Part shown: piece by piece, positions 1-7,475 of the stretch
Layout of the letters: each line of letters opens with the position of its first letter
Numbering within the stretch: position 1 is the stretch's first letter
Assembly: GCA_963530895.1 (NCBI GenBank)
Contig: CAUSFO010000010.1
Location: 1 to 33,969, forward strand
DNA: 33,969 nucleotides
Direction: 5' to 3'
Source of the DNA: JABCPE02 sp963530895
GTDB taxonomy: Bacteria > Bacteroidota > Bacteroidia > Flavobacteriales > Weeksellaceae
Position numbers and translations under genes: made by a program
Notes under the pieces: model-generated
What the model saw: only the letters and a program-made list of their open reading frames with translations
The model's database searches: none
What the model was told of the DNA's origin: nothing

Positions 1-2
1 CC

Positions 3-314
3 TCTTTTGAGCCTAAAATACCTATTACCCCCGTTGAACAAGAAAGAGTCTTTGCCGAAATCCCCATGAGTGGGCAAAAACTCTATTTATACAAAGAAAA
101 TGTGGTCGTTCGCTATTTCCTCAATTGCTCTGATTTACATAAAAAAGCAACCGACCAGCCCACTTATTTATACGATGAAATCACCCAAGAAGAAGCCGAA
201 ACGCACAGCCAAGAGCGTGCTTATTATATCGGCTATTTCAAAGGAGAACAACTTATTCGTTACGAAAAAATTTATCAAGGGAAAGTGTTGATGGATAAAA
301 CTATCTCAGATTAG
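3..314 (+). CDS. 3' end of an unrecognised protein (5' end outside window)
   Basis: The reading frame is open from the left edge to a TAG at 312-314, so this is the C-terminal ~103 residues of a longer gene. The first internal ATG is at 66, but the frame upstream of it is equally protein-like, so it is unlikely to be the start. The fragment is hydrophilic and rich in Tyr, Glu and Lys, with no signal peptide, membrane helix or motif I can name. Its last 14 bases overlap the 3' end of the convergent msrA gene. I do not recognise the family; a mostly beta-stranded cytoplasmic or periplasmic domain is possible. Confidence 0.6.
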   Translation, partial: SFEPKIPITPVEQERVFAEIPMSGQKLYLYKENVVVRYFLNCSDLHKKATDQPTYLYDEITQEEAETHSQERAYYIGYFKGEQLIRYEKIYQGKVLMDKTISD

Positions 315-810
315 CTTTTTTCGCGAGTTCGAATAATTCTGGGTTGATGTGGCAGTATCCACTTGGATTTTTATCCAAATAATCCTGATGATATTCTTCT
401 CCGCTGTAAAAATTTTTCAAAGGCTCGTTTTCCACCACTATGGGTTTTTCATAATTTTTTTGAAGTTCCGAAAGTGCCTCTTTTACTACTTTTTCATCTT
501 CTGAATTTACCCAATAAATTCCTGTTCTGTAGCGGGTTCCGATGTCTTCTCCCTGCTGATTAAGGCTTGTAGGGTCTATTGTTTTAAAAAACAAATCCAA
601 AAGCATTTCCAGACTTACCACCTTTGGGTCATAAGTCACCTTTACCACCTCTGCAAAGCCCGTGCTGTCGGTATACACCTGCTCATAAGTGGGATTTTCT
701 ATATTTCCATTAGCATAGCCTACCTGCGTAGCCATTACTCCGTTGATTTGTTTGAAAAAATGCTCCGTTCCCCAAAAACACCCACCAGCAAAATAAATTT
801 CTCTATCCAT
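301..810 (-). CDS. msrA: Peptide-methionine (S)-S-oxide reductase MsrA
   Basis: Repairs oxidised proteins by reducing the S epimer of methionine sulfoxide. The N-terminus carries the MsrA signature GGCFWGTEHFF, with Cys11 as the sulfenic-acid-forming nucleophile. A second Cys at 153, in the context SGYCHINP, could act as the resolving residue. The 169-residue length fits a stand-alone MsrA with no MsrB fusion, and no signal peptide is seen, so it is cytosolic. The stop lies inside the convergent gene at the left edge. The start is 1 base after the bshA stop, so the two are almost certainly co-transcribed, which pairs methionine repair with synthesis of the low-molecular-weight thiol bacillithiol. 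Confidence 0.96.
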   Translation of the reverse strand: MDREIYFAGGCFWGTEHFFKQINGVMATQVGYANGNIENPTYEQVYTDSTGFAEVVKVTYDPKVVSLEMLLDLFFKTIDPTSLNQQGEDIGTRYRTGIYWVNSEDEKVVKEALSELQKNYEKPIVVENEPLKNFYSGEEYHQDYLDKNPSGYCHINPELFELAKKANLR

Positions 811-811
811 T

Positions 812-1954
812 TTATTTCTCGCTCTTAAATTCTTTTATCGTTTCCTGATATAAATTCTCATACATCGGAATGATTTTATTGTAATCAAAAGTCTTTGCTA
901 CTTCTGTGGCATTCGTCTTCATTTCCTTTAAAAGAGCTTCATCAGACAAAATCTGAAGCGTATATTCAGCCATTTTATCCACATCTCCCACATTCGCCAA
1001 AAATCCTGTCTTTCCATGAATATTAACCTCTGGAATTCCTCCTGTATTACTGCTGACCACAGGCGTTCCTGCTGCCATAGCCTCTAGCGCCGCCAGCCCA
1101 AAACTTTCCTTTTCCGAAGGGAGAAGGAACACATCTGCATAGGTAAGCACTGGGCGAAGATCATTTACTTTTCCCATGATTTTTATTTTGTCAATAAAAT
1201 CTGGTTTTTCTGATAAGAAAGCATTTACTTTTTCCATCTCAGGGCCCTCGCCTACTATGATTAGTTTGCTCGGAATTTTTTGATTTACCTTTTCAAAAAT
1301 CTCCAAAACATCTTGAATTCTTTTAACTGGTCTAAGGTTAGAAATATGCGCTAAAATCTTCTCGTTATCCTCTGCAAACTGATTTCTAAAACAAACCGAA
1401 CACTGCTCAAAGTGTCTTTCTTCGATGAAGTTCGGAATCACATTGATTTCTTTTTTAATATCAAAAAAAGCCAATGTATCTTGTTTTAAACTTTCCGAAA
1501 CCGAAGTCAGCGCATCAGACTGATTGATAGAAAATTCCACTGCATGTTTATAGCTCGGATGCTGCCCCACCAAAGTAATATCCGTTCCGTGAAGCGTAGT
1601 CACCAGTGGTAAATCCTTGCCTTTTTCTTTCAGCATCTGTTTCGCTGTAAAAGCTGCATAGGCATACGGAATGGCATAATGAGCATGGAGAACATCCAGC
1701 TGATACATACACACCACCTGATATATCATAGATGACAGCGCGATATCATACGGCTGATGTCTAAATAAGGGATACGCCTGCACATTCACTTTATGAAAAA
1801 AGATATTAGGTCTGGTCATATCCAGCCTTGCAGGAAGCTCAGAGCTGATGAAATGCACTTCATAGCCTTTTCGGGCAAGGTTCATCCCGAGTTCTGTCGC
1901 CACTATTCCACTTCCCCCATAAGTAGGGTAACATAATATTCCTATTTTTAACAT
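812..1954 (-). CDS. bshA: N-acetyl-alpha-D-glucosaminyl L-malate synthase BshA
   Basis: First enzyme of bacillithiol synthesis: joins GlcNAc from UDP-GlcNAc to L-malate. It is a GT4-family, GT-B-fold glycosyltransferase. The N-terminus has the family-typical CYPTYGGSGIVATELG (residues 8-23) with the GGSG loop at 13-16. LHGTDITLVG follows at 121-130, and the C-terminal nucleotide-sugar site has the EX7E pair Glu283/Glu291 in KESFGLAALEAMAAG. The 380-residue length is typical. It sits between a GH3 gene (9 bases upstream) and msrA (1 base downstream). Partners bshB and bshC are not in this window, so the pathway would be completed elsewhere. Confidence 0.95.
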   Translation of the reverse strand: MLKIGILCYPTYGGSGIVATELGMNLARKGYEVHFISSELPARLDMTRPNIFFHKVNVQAYPLFRHQPYDIALSSMIYQVVCMYQLDVLHAHYAIPYAYAAFTAKQMLKEKGKDLPLVTTLHGTDITLVGQHPSYKHAVEFSINQSDALTSVSESLKQDTLAFFDIKKEINVIPNFIEERHFEQCSVCFRNQFAEDNEKILAHISNLRPVKRIQDVLEIFEKVNQKIPSKLIIVGEGPEMEKVNAFLSEKPDFIDKIKIMGKVNDLRPVLTYADVFLLPSEKESFGLAALEAMAAGTPVVSSNTGGIPEVNIHGKTGFLANVGDVDKMAEYTLQILSDEALLKEMKTNATEVAKTFDYNKIIPMYENLYQETIKEFKSEK

Positions 1955-1963
1955 TTTCCTTGT

Positions 1964-3658
1964 TTATTTCTGTTTTGGGACATCTATTCCCATTCCATAT
2001 TTTATTTGTTCATTTACCACCACTGGCAGCCTTCCGTTTATCTTTTGTTTTCCTAAATAAGCTTCCGCTGTAGCTTTCATCGAAAGAGGATTGTTTTCAT
2101 AAGAAACCAAAACTGATGAAATTCCACTAATATCCACATCCTGAAGAGCATACGGACTTCCAAACACATTGAGAATCACCTTGTTTCTTGATTTCAATTG
2201 GCTAATAAGCCTTTTGCTCTCCCATGATACTTTGTAAGGTTTGTAAGCCGTAGAATTATCCTTATGAAGTCCAATGATTACCACTGCATTTTCAGGAATA
2301 GACTGGATTTCTTTGAAAGATATTTTTTTAACTTTAATTTCTTTGGACAATTCTTGTAAAAACGCCTCGTGCGAAGCCTCTTCTAACGGGAGATAATACA
2401 CTTCCTTTTCTCTAAGTGGGAAAAGCTGTTTTTCGTCTTTTAATAAAGTCAAAGCATTGGCGTACAACTTCTCTGAAATTTTCGCGTGAGAATCATTTTT
2501 TAAAACATTATTGATTCCTTCTGAACTAAGCGGTCGCAGATTCTGAAGCCCCAAAAGATATTTCGTTTTCAAAATCTTTTTCACGCTTTCTTCCAGCCTT
2601 TTTTCGCTGATTTCTCCCTTTTGAATTGCTTCTTTTATCAACTTTTTTCCTGTCGGCACATCTTGGCTGAAAAGCAAAATATCATTCCCCGCCTTGAACG
2701 CCCTCAAATCCAATTCCCCAGCAAGATATTTTTTAGCAACAGCATTCATATTCAAGGCATCGGTAATGACCAGCCCTTCGTATCGGAATTTATTTTTCAG
2801 CAAATTCGTTACAATATCATAAGAAATAGAAGCTGGAGTGTTTTTTCCTTTTTCCAGCTGTGGGACATAGAGATGCGCTATCATCGCTCCGCCTATTTTC
2901 TTGTCCATCAAGGCTTTGAAGGGTGCCAATTCTATTTTATTCAGCCTTTCCAGACTATGTTTCACCACTGGCAAATCCAAATGCGAATCTACATCTGTGT
3001 CCCCATGCCCTGGGAAATGTTTAATCGCTGCCAGCACGCCGTTATCCTGCAAACCTTGGGCATAAGCGAGAGATTTTGCGATTACATTCTGAACATCTGA
3101 ACCGAACGAACGATTGCCTATAATCGGATTTTTAGGATTGGTATTCACATCCACCACAGGAGCAAAGTTCCAGTAAACTCCCATTTTCTTTGCATCTTCT
3201 GCTATTTTAGACGCCATTTCATAAACCAAATTATTATCCTGAATCGCTCCAAGGGTCATCGCCCAAGGGAATTTGTGCGCTGTTTTTATTCTCTGATAAA
3301 GTCCCCACTCAGCATCCATACCAAAAAGCATCGGCACTCTGGATTTCTTCTGAAATTCATTTACCAGCGCTATTTCCTGCTCGGCATCATCTTGCATTAG
3401 AATGATGCCTCCTATCTTCTCCTGCTCTACCAGTTTTCTCACTCCTGAGATATGATTTTGGTCTTTATTGGTATAAAGCGCCACTATGTATAACTGCCCG
3501 ATGCGCTCATCCATGCTGAGTTTAGCATACAAGCTGTCTGCATATTTCACGGCTTTTTTATCCAAATCTTTGGTGATATTTTTGGGAGAAAACTGTGCCT
3601 GTAAATATCCTGCACACCCAAAAATAAAAACTAAAATACAAGAAATATTATTTTTCAT
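1964..3658 (-). CDS. Glycoside hydrolase family 3, probable beta-N-acetylglucosaminidase, exported
   Basis: Likely cleaves GlcNAc from peptidoglycan fragments or other glycans in the periplasm. From the ATG at 3658 (564 residues) a signal peptide runs to about residue 21 (ends LQAQ). The GH3 N-terminal TIM barrel follows, with the NagZ-type motif KHFPGHGDTDVDSH at 213-226 (the His/Asp acid-base loop) and the nucleophile Asp300 in GLVITDALNMNAV. The C-terminal part resembles a GH3 alpha/beta sandwich. The frame can be opened three codons earlier at a TTG (3667), but that codon lies inside a consensus -7 box, so the ATG is preferred. It lacks the C-terminal beta-lactamase domain carried by many larger Bacteroidota GH3 proteins. 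It is the first gene of a probable operon with bshA and msrA. Confidence 0.9.
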   Translation of the reverse strand: MKNNISCILVFIFGCAGYLQAQFSPKNITKDLDKKAVKYADSLYAKLSMDERIGQLYIVALYTNKDQNHISGVRKLVEQEKIGGIILMQDDAEQEIALVNEFQKKSRVPMLFGMDAEWGLYQRIKTAHKFPWAMTLGAIQDNNLVYEMASKIAEDAKKMGVYWNFAPVVDVNTNPKNPIIGNRSFGSDVQNVIAKSLAYAQGLQDNGVLAAIKHFPGHGDTDVDSHLDLPVVKHSLERLNKIELAPFKALMDKKIGGAMIAHLYVPQLEKGKNTPASISYDIVTNLLKNKFRYEGLVITDALNMNAVAKKYLAGELDLRAFKAGNDILLFSQDVPTGKKLIKEAIQKGEISEKRLEESVKKILKTKYLLGLQNLRPLSSEGINNVLKNDSHAKISEKLYANALTLLKDEKQLFPLREKEVYYLPLEEASHEAFLQELSKEIKVKKISFKEIQSIPENAVVIIGLHKDNSTAYKPYKVSWESKRLISQLKSRNKVILNVFGSPYALQDVDISGISSVLVSYENNPLSMKATAEAYLGKQKINGRLPVVVNEQIKYGMGIDVPKQK

Positions 3659-3664
3659 AGTGAA

Positions 3665-3672
3665 CAAAAATA
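3665..3672 (-). promoter_or_regulatory. -7 box (TAnnTTTG) of the GH3-bshA-msrA operon
   Basis: On the minus strand the sequence is TATTTTTG, a perfect match to the Bacteroidota -7 consensus. It ends only 6 bases before the ATG at 3658, which would give an almost leaderless mRNA. No clear -33 TTG was found. Confidence 0.55.
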
Positions 3673-3694
3673 CAATTTTCAGATAAAATAATCT

Positions 3695-3702
3695 TACTTT
3701 TG
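3695..3702 (+). promoter_or_regulatory. -7 box (TAnnTTTG) of the flippase-dut operon
   Basis: TACTTTTG matches the Bacteroidota -7 consensus and lies 16 bases before the TTG start at 3719. It stands back-to-back with the minus-strand box at 3665-3672, so the ~60-bp gap is a divergent promoter region. Confidence 0.6.
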
Positions 3703-3718
3703 CATCAAAATTAAAGTT

Positions 3719-5170
3719 TTGATTAAAAAACTATTAGGACAAACGGCGCTCTACGGCATCAGTTCGGTACTGGTGAGGATATTTCCTTTCCTCATCGCAC
3801 CTATCATCACAAGGGCATTTTCGCCAGCGGAGTCTGCGCCCTTTGTGGATTGGTACTCCATCGCAGGAGTGGTTACTGTTTTTCTGACGCACGGCATGGA
3901 AACCTCGTTTTTTCGTTTTGCTCAAGAGAAAGACATCAGCAAAGAAACGCTGATTTCTACCTGTTCTATGAGTATCTTGTCGATGTCTTTTATTTATTTG
4001 GTTTTGGGATGGGTATTTAGGAAAGAGATTACAGAATATTTCCATACGCCAGACCAAATTCATTTCTTGATTTTATTTTTGTTCATTCTTTCTATTGATG
4101 CCTTTTCTACGATTCCTTCGGCTGTTCTTCGTTTAGAGGGAAAACCGCTGCGGTATGTAGTATCCAAGGTAGCAGGAAGCGTGATTTATTTTGGGTTGGT
4201 AGTGTTTTTTATCAATATTCTTCCCAATTTACCCAATGGATTCCTCGGACTGAAATACGATGCTGAGTTCGGCGTGGGATATGTCTTTGTGGCAAATTTG
4301 GTTCAGAGCATCGTTTCACTGCTCATCGTTTCCAAAGAATTTGTGAATTTCAGTTTTAGAAGTTTTGATTTTTCTTTATGGAAAAGAATTATGAACTACT
4401 CTTGGCCTGTGATGGTAGCAGGGCTGGCGGGCATCATCAACCAGACAATGGACAGACAATTCCTAAAATACCTCCTCCCTGAAGAAGAAAGCAAGCACCA
4501 AATAGGCGTATATGGGGCCGTTTACAAAATAGCGACATTCATCACCGTGTTTAGACAAGCCTATCAACTGGGGATAGAGCCGTATTTTTTTTCAAGTTTT
4601 AAAAACGAAAATGCAAAGAAAACTTACACTCTGCTGATGGACATCTTCGTGATATGCAGCTGCGTGATTTTCTTGGGACTTATCACTAATATTTCTTGGA
4701 TTTCCAAAATATACATCAACAACCCCCTCTACTACGAAGGCATAGAGCTGATTCCTTGCCTTATGCTGGGAGCTGTGTTTTTGGGGATATATCTTAATTT
4801 GTCCATTTGGTACAAACTCTCTGACCAGACCATTGTGGGGCTGTATATTTCCCTCATCGGAGCGGCGATTACAGTGTCTGTCAATTATTTCTTCGTGCCT
4901 AAATATGGATACTGGGCAAGTGCAGTGGCAGCGCTGCTGACTTTCATGTTTATGATGATAATTTCCTATATTTGGGGGCAGATAAAATACCCTATTCCTT
5001 ATAACACGACTAAAATAATCATTTACCTGCTTCTTTCCATAGGTTTGGGAATGATTTCTTTTAAATATTTTAGAGAAAATTACATCATCAGTAACATTAT
5101 TTTTGTAATTTTTCTGATATTTGTCGTTTTTAAAGAAAGATTGCTCTTGAAAAAATTTTTGAAAAGATGA
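3719..5170 (+). CDS. Polysaccharide/oligosaccharide flippase (MOP superfamily)
   Basis: A 483-residue integral membrane protein of the MATE/MOP fold, with about 12-14 hydrophobic segments from residue 10 to the end. Wzx-type members move lipid-linked glycans across the inner membrane. The opening IKKLLGQTALYGISSVLVR is characteristic of the Bacteroidota flippases in this position. The best start is a TTG at 3719; there is no ATG near it in frame, and a few codons upstream would run into the -7 box. The stop overlaps the dut start (ATGA at 5167-5170), so translation is probably coupled. The substrate cannot be read from the sequence. Confidence 0.85.
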   Translation: MIKKLLGQTALYGISSVLVRIFPFLIAPIITRAFSPAESAPFVDWYSIAGVVTVFLTHGMETSFFRFAQEKDISKETLISTCSMSILSMSFIYLVLGWVFRKEITEYFHTPDQIHFLILFLFILSIDAFSTIPSAVLRLEGKPLRYVVSKVAGSVIYFGLVVFFINILPNLPNGFLGLKYDAEFGVGYVFVANLVQSIVSLLIVSKEFVNFSFRSFDFSLWKRIMNYSWPVMVAGLAGIINQTMDRQFLKYLLPEEESKHQIGVYGAVYKIATFITVFRQAYQLGIEPYFFSSFKNENAKKTYTLLMDIFVICSCVIFLGLITNISWISKIYINNPLYYEGIELIPCLMLGAVFLGIYLNLSIWYKLSDQTIVGLYISLIGAAITVSVNYFFVPKYGYWASAVAALLTFMFMMIISYIWGQIKYPIPYNTTKIIIYLLLSIGLGMISFKYFRENYIISNIIFVIFLIFVVFKERLLLKKFLKR

Positions 5171-5601
5171 AAATTAAGATTATAAATAAATCCAAACATC
5201 CACTTCCAAAGTATCAGACGGAACTTTCGGCTGGAATGGATTTGTATGCGAATATCACAGAGCCTGTTCGGTTAGGTTCTTTAGAGCGAACGATTATTCC
5301 GACAGGTATTTTCATAGCTCTACCAGCAGGATACGAAGCCCAAGTAAGACCTCGCAGCGGACTGGCTGCCAAGCACGGAATTACTTGTCTGAACAGCCCT
5401 GGAACGATAGATGCAGACTACCGCGGAGAAGTCGGCGTAATTCTCGCAAACCTGTCCAAAGATGAATTCGTCATCAGTGATGGAGAGCGAATTGCCCAGC
5501 TGGTCATCGCAAAACACGAAACCATAGAATGGGAAGAAGTAGACACCCTTGACGAAACAGAAAGAGGAGCAGGAGGCTTTGGAAGTTCTGGAACAAAATA
5601 A
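5167..5601 (+). CDS. dut: dUTP diphosphatase (dUTPase)
   Basis: Hydrolyses dUTP to dUMP and PPi, keeping uracil out of DNA and feeding dTMP synthesis. All five motifs of the trimeric dUTPase family are present: AGMDLYA (22-28), RPRSGLA (61-67), GTIDADYRGE (79-88, with the catalytic Asp and base-stacking Tyr), GERIAQL (106-112) and the flexible P-loop-like RGAGGFGSSG (133-142). The 144-residue length is standard. It overlaps the flippase stop by 4 bases and precedes a nucleotidyltransferase. It shares an operon with envelope genes without an obvious functional link. Confidence 0.97.
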   Translation: MKIKIINKSKHPLPKYQTELSAGMDLYANITEPVRLGSLERTIIPTGIFIALPAGYEAQVRPRSGLAAKHGITCLNSPGTIDADYRGEVGVILANLSKDEFVISDGERIAQLVIAKHETIEWEEVDTLDETERGAGGFGSSGTK

Positions 5602-5638
5602 TGAATGTAAAACCTAAACTATAAAAAATACAACTATT

Positions 5639-6652
5639 ATGAAAATAATAATACCTATGGCGGGAAAGGGTTCCCGATTGAGACCGCACACTTTGACTGT
5701 GCCGAAACCTTTGATTCCTATTGCAGGAAAACCTATCGTGCAGAGATTGGTAGAGGACATCGCAAAGGTAGTAAATCAGAAGATAGATGAAGTTGCTTTC
5801 ATCACTGGTGATTTCGGAAGTCAAGTGGAGCAGGATTTATTAGCTGTTGCAGAAAAATTAGGCGCAAAAGGAAGCATATACCATCAAACAGAGGCTTTGG
5901 GAACAGCTCATGCTATCAACTGTGCTAGAGAAAGTATGCAGGGGCCTGTAATCATCGCTTTTGCAGATACATTATTTAGAGCTGATTTTCATCTAGACAC
6001 CAATTCTGATGGAGTGATTTGGGTAAAAAAAGTAGATGACCCTAGTGCCTTCGGAGTAGTAAAATTAGACGACTATGGTTTCATCACAGACTTTGTAGAA
6101 AAACCAAAAGAATTCGTATCTGATTTGGCGATTATTGGAATTTACTATTTCAACAGTGCAGAAAAACTCATGGGTGAGATAGACTATATCATGAGTAATG
6201 ATATCAAAGATGGAGGCGAATACCAGCTGACAACGGCCCTAGAAAACCTAAGAAAAAAAGGTGCAAAATTCTCTTTAGGAAAGGTAAATGACTGGATGGA
6301 CTGCGGAAACAAAACCATCACCGTACAGACTAACGGTAAAATTTTGGAATACGAAAAAGAAAATCTTTCCCAGTATCCAACTTCTGCACAGATAGAAAAC
6401 AGTTTGATAATTCCTCCTTGTTTCATCGGAGAGAATGTGAAAATAGTAAATTCTATCATCGGGCCGAGAGTTTCTCTGGGTAACAATACAATAGTAAAAA
6501 ATTCTAATATAGATAATTCTCTAATCCAAGAAAGAACAGAAATCCAGTCTGCTAACCTGAGCAACTCTATGATTGGGAACTCGGCGAAGTATATCGGAAC
6601 TTCTATCAATCTTTCTTTGGGAGATTTTTCCGTATTGGATTTCTCTGAATAA
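5639..6652 (+). CDS. Sugar-phosphate nucleotidyltransferase with left-handed beta-helix tail
   Basis: Activates a sugar 1-phosphate by nucleotidyl transfer, most like the glucose-1-phosphate thymidylyl/uridylyltransferase group. The nucleotide-binding signature AGKGSRLRPHTLTVPKP covers residues 8-24, with the conserved Lys23. A metal-binding Asp110 sits in IIAFADTLF, and GEYQLTTAL and WMDCGN motifs follow. From about residue 245 the sequence turns into hexapeptide-like repeats (LIIPPCFIGENV, SIIGPRVSLGNN, SMIGNSA), a left-handed beta-helix. The product sugar nucleotide is not predictable. It lies 37 bases after dut, and its position before DUF4292 and EnvC-like genes suggests cell-envelope work. 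Confidence 0.88.
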   Translation: MKIIIPMAGKGSRLRPHTLTVPKPLIPIAGKPIVQRLVEDIAKVVNQKIDEVAFITGDFGSQVEQDLLAVAEKLGAKGSIYHQTEALGTAHAINCARESMQGPVIIAFADTLFRADFHLDTNSDGVIWVKKVDDPSAFGVVKLDDYGFITDFVEKPKEFVSDLAIIGIYYFNSAEKLMGEIDYIMSNDIKDGGEYQLTTALENLRKKGAKFSLGKVNDWMDCGNKTITVQTNGKILEYEKENLSQYPTSAQIENSLIIPPCFIGENVKIVNSIIGPRVSLGNNTIVKNSNIDNSLIQERTEIQSANLSNSMIGNSAKYIGTSINLSLGDFSVLDFSE

Positions 6653-6674
6653 AAAATTTTTAGAAGTGATTTTA

Positions 6675-7475
6675 ATGATTAACAAAATGAAGAAATTAAT
6701 AGCTCTATCAGCCATCATGATGTTTTTAGCCTCTTGTGGTGCTAAAAAAAGCATCGCTGCTAAATCGGAAATCCCTGCTGTCTCCAGCAACAAAAATTTC
6801 TATGATGCTATCACAAAAAAATCTGATTTTGAAGCCCTTAAAATCACTTCTAAAATAGATGCAGAGGTAGGGAAATTCGTTCCTACCATTCACGCAACTA
6901 TCTACATAGAAAACAACCAGAAAATATGGATGAACATGTCTGCTCTGTTTATGAATGTAGGCCGTGGAATAGCAACTCCACAAGGGCTAAAAGCCTACGA
7001 AAAACTGAGCAGAACTTATATCGATTCTGATTTTTCTTACCTTAATAATTTACTGAAAGTCAATTTTTTAGATTACTCTTCACTTCAAAATTTATTGGTC
7101 GGAAAAGTTTTCTTTCCTGTCAATGAAAAAGATTTTAACTTAACCAAAGAAGCCGAAGAATACATCCTAAAACCAAACAACACACAGAAAGTAAACATTG
7201 ATGGAAAAACCAGCGAATACCTTACAGAATTTCGTTTTTCTAACGAGCTGAACCTTACCAAAGTTTCTTTAAAAGACACAAAAACTGCGGATAATTTAGA
7301 ATTATTCTACGATAATTGGGTAGATATCAATGGCGTAAAACTCCCTAAAAATGTTAAAATAGTTATAAAAGGTAAGAAAACTGACCAAATTTTAATAGAA
7401 AATACGAAATTTGACTTTTCTAGAATGGAAACCCCATATTCGGTTCCAAATAATTATAAAAAACGAGATTTCTAA
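6675..7475 (+). CDS. DUF4292 lipoprotein
   Basis: A Bacteroidota lipoprotein of unknown biochemical function. From the ATG at 6675 it has 266 residues; a second in-frame ATG at 6687 would give 262. A signal peptide ends in the lipobox LASC (Cys21 from the first ATG, Cys17 from the second). The body alternates hydrophobic and polar residues like an open beta-sheet (LolA/LolB-like shape), as expected for DUF4292. An upstream-extended frame exists but would overlap the nucleotidyltransferase gene by 80 bases and hide the signal peptide, so it is rejected. The stop overlaps the next start by one base (TAATG), implying coupled translation with the EnvC-like protein and a shared envelope role. Confidence 0.85.
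   Translation: MINKMKKLIALSAIMMFLASCGAKKSIAAKSEIPAVSSNKNFYDAITKKSDFEALKITSKIDAEVGKFVPTIHATIYIENNQKIWMNMSALFMNVGRGIATPQGLKAYEKLSRTYIDSDFSYLNNLLKVNFLDYSSLQNLLVGKVFFPVNEKDFNLTKEAEEYILKPNNTQKVNIDGKTSEYLTEFRFSNELNLTKVSLKDTKTADNLELFYDNWVDINGVKLPKNVKIVIKGKKTDQILIENTKFDFSRMETPYSVPNNYKKRDF

Noticed and set aside
2621..3100. A 159-codon plus-strand frame within the GH3 gene
   Set aside because: Antisense to the conserved catalytic motifs of GH3; no plausible product.
6573..6674. Upstream extension of the DUF4292 gene
   Set aside because: It would overlap the nucleotidyltransferase gene by 80 bases and bury a good lipoprotein signal peptide.
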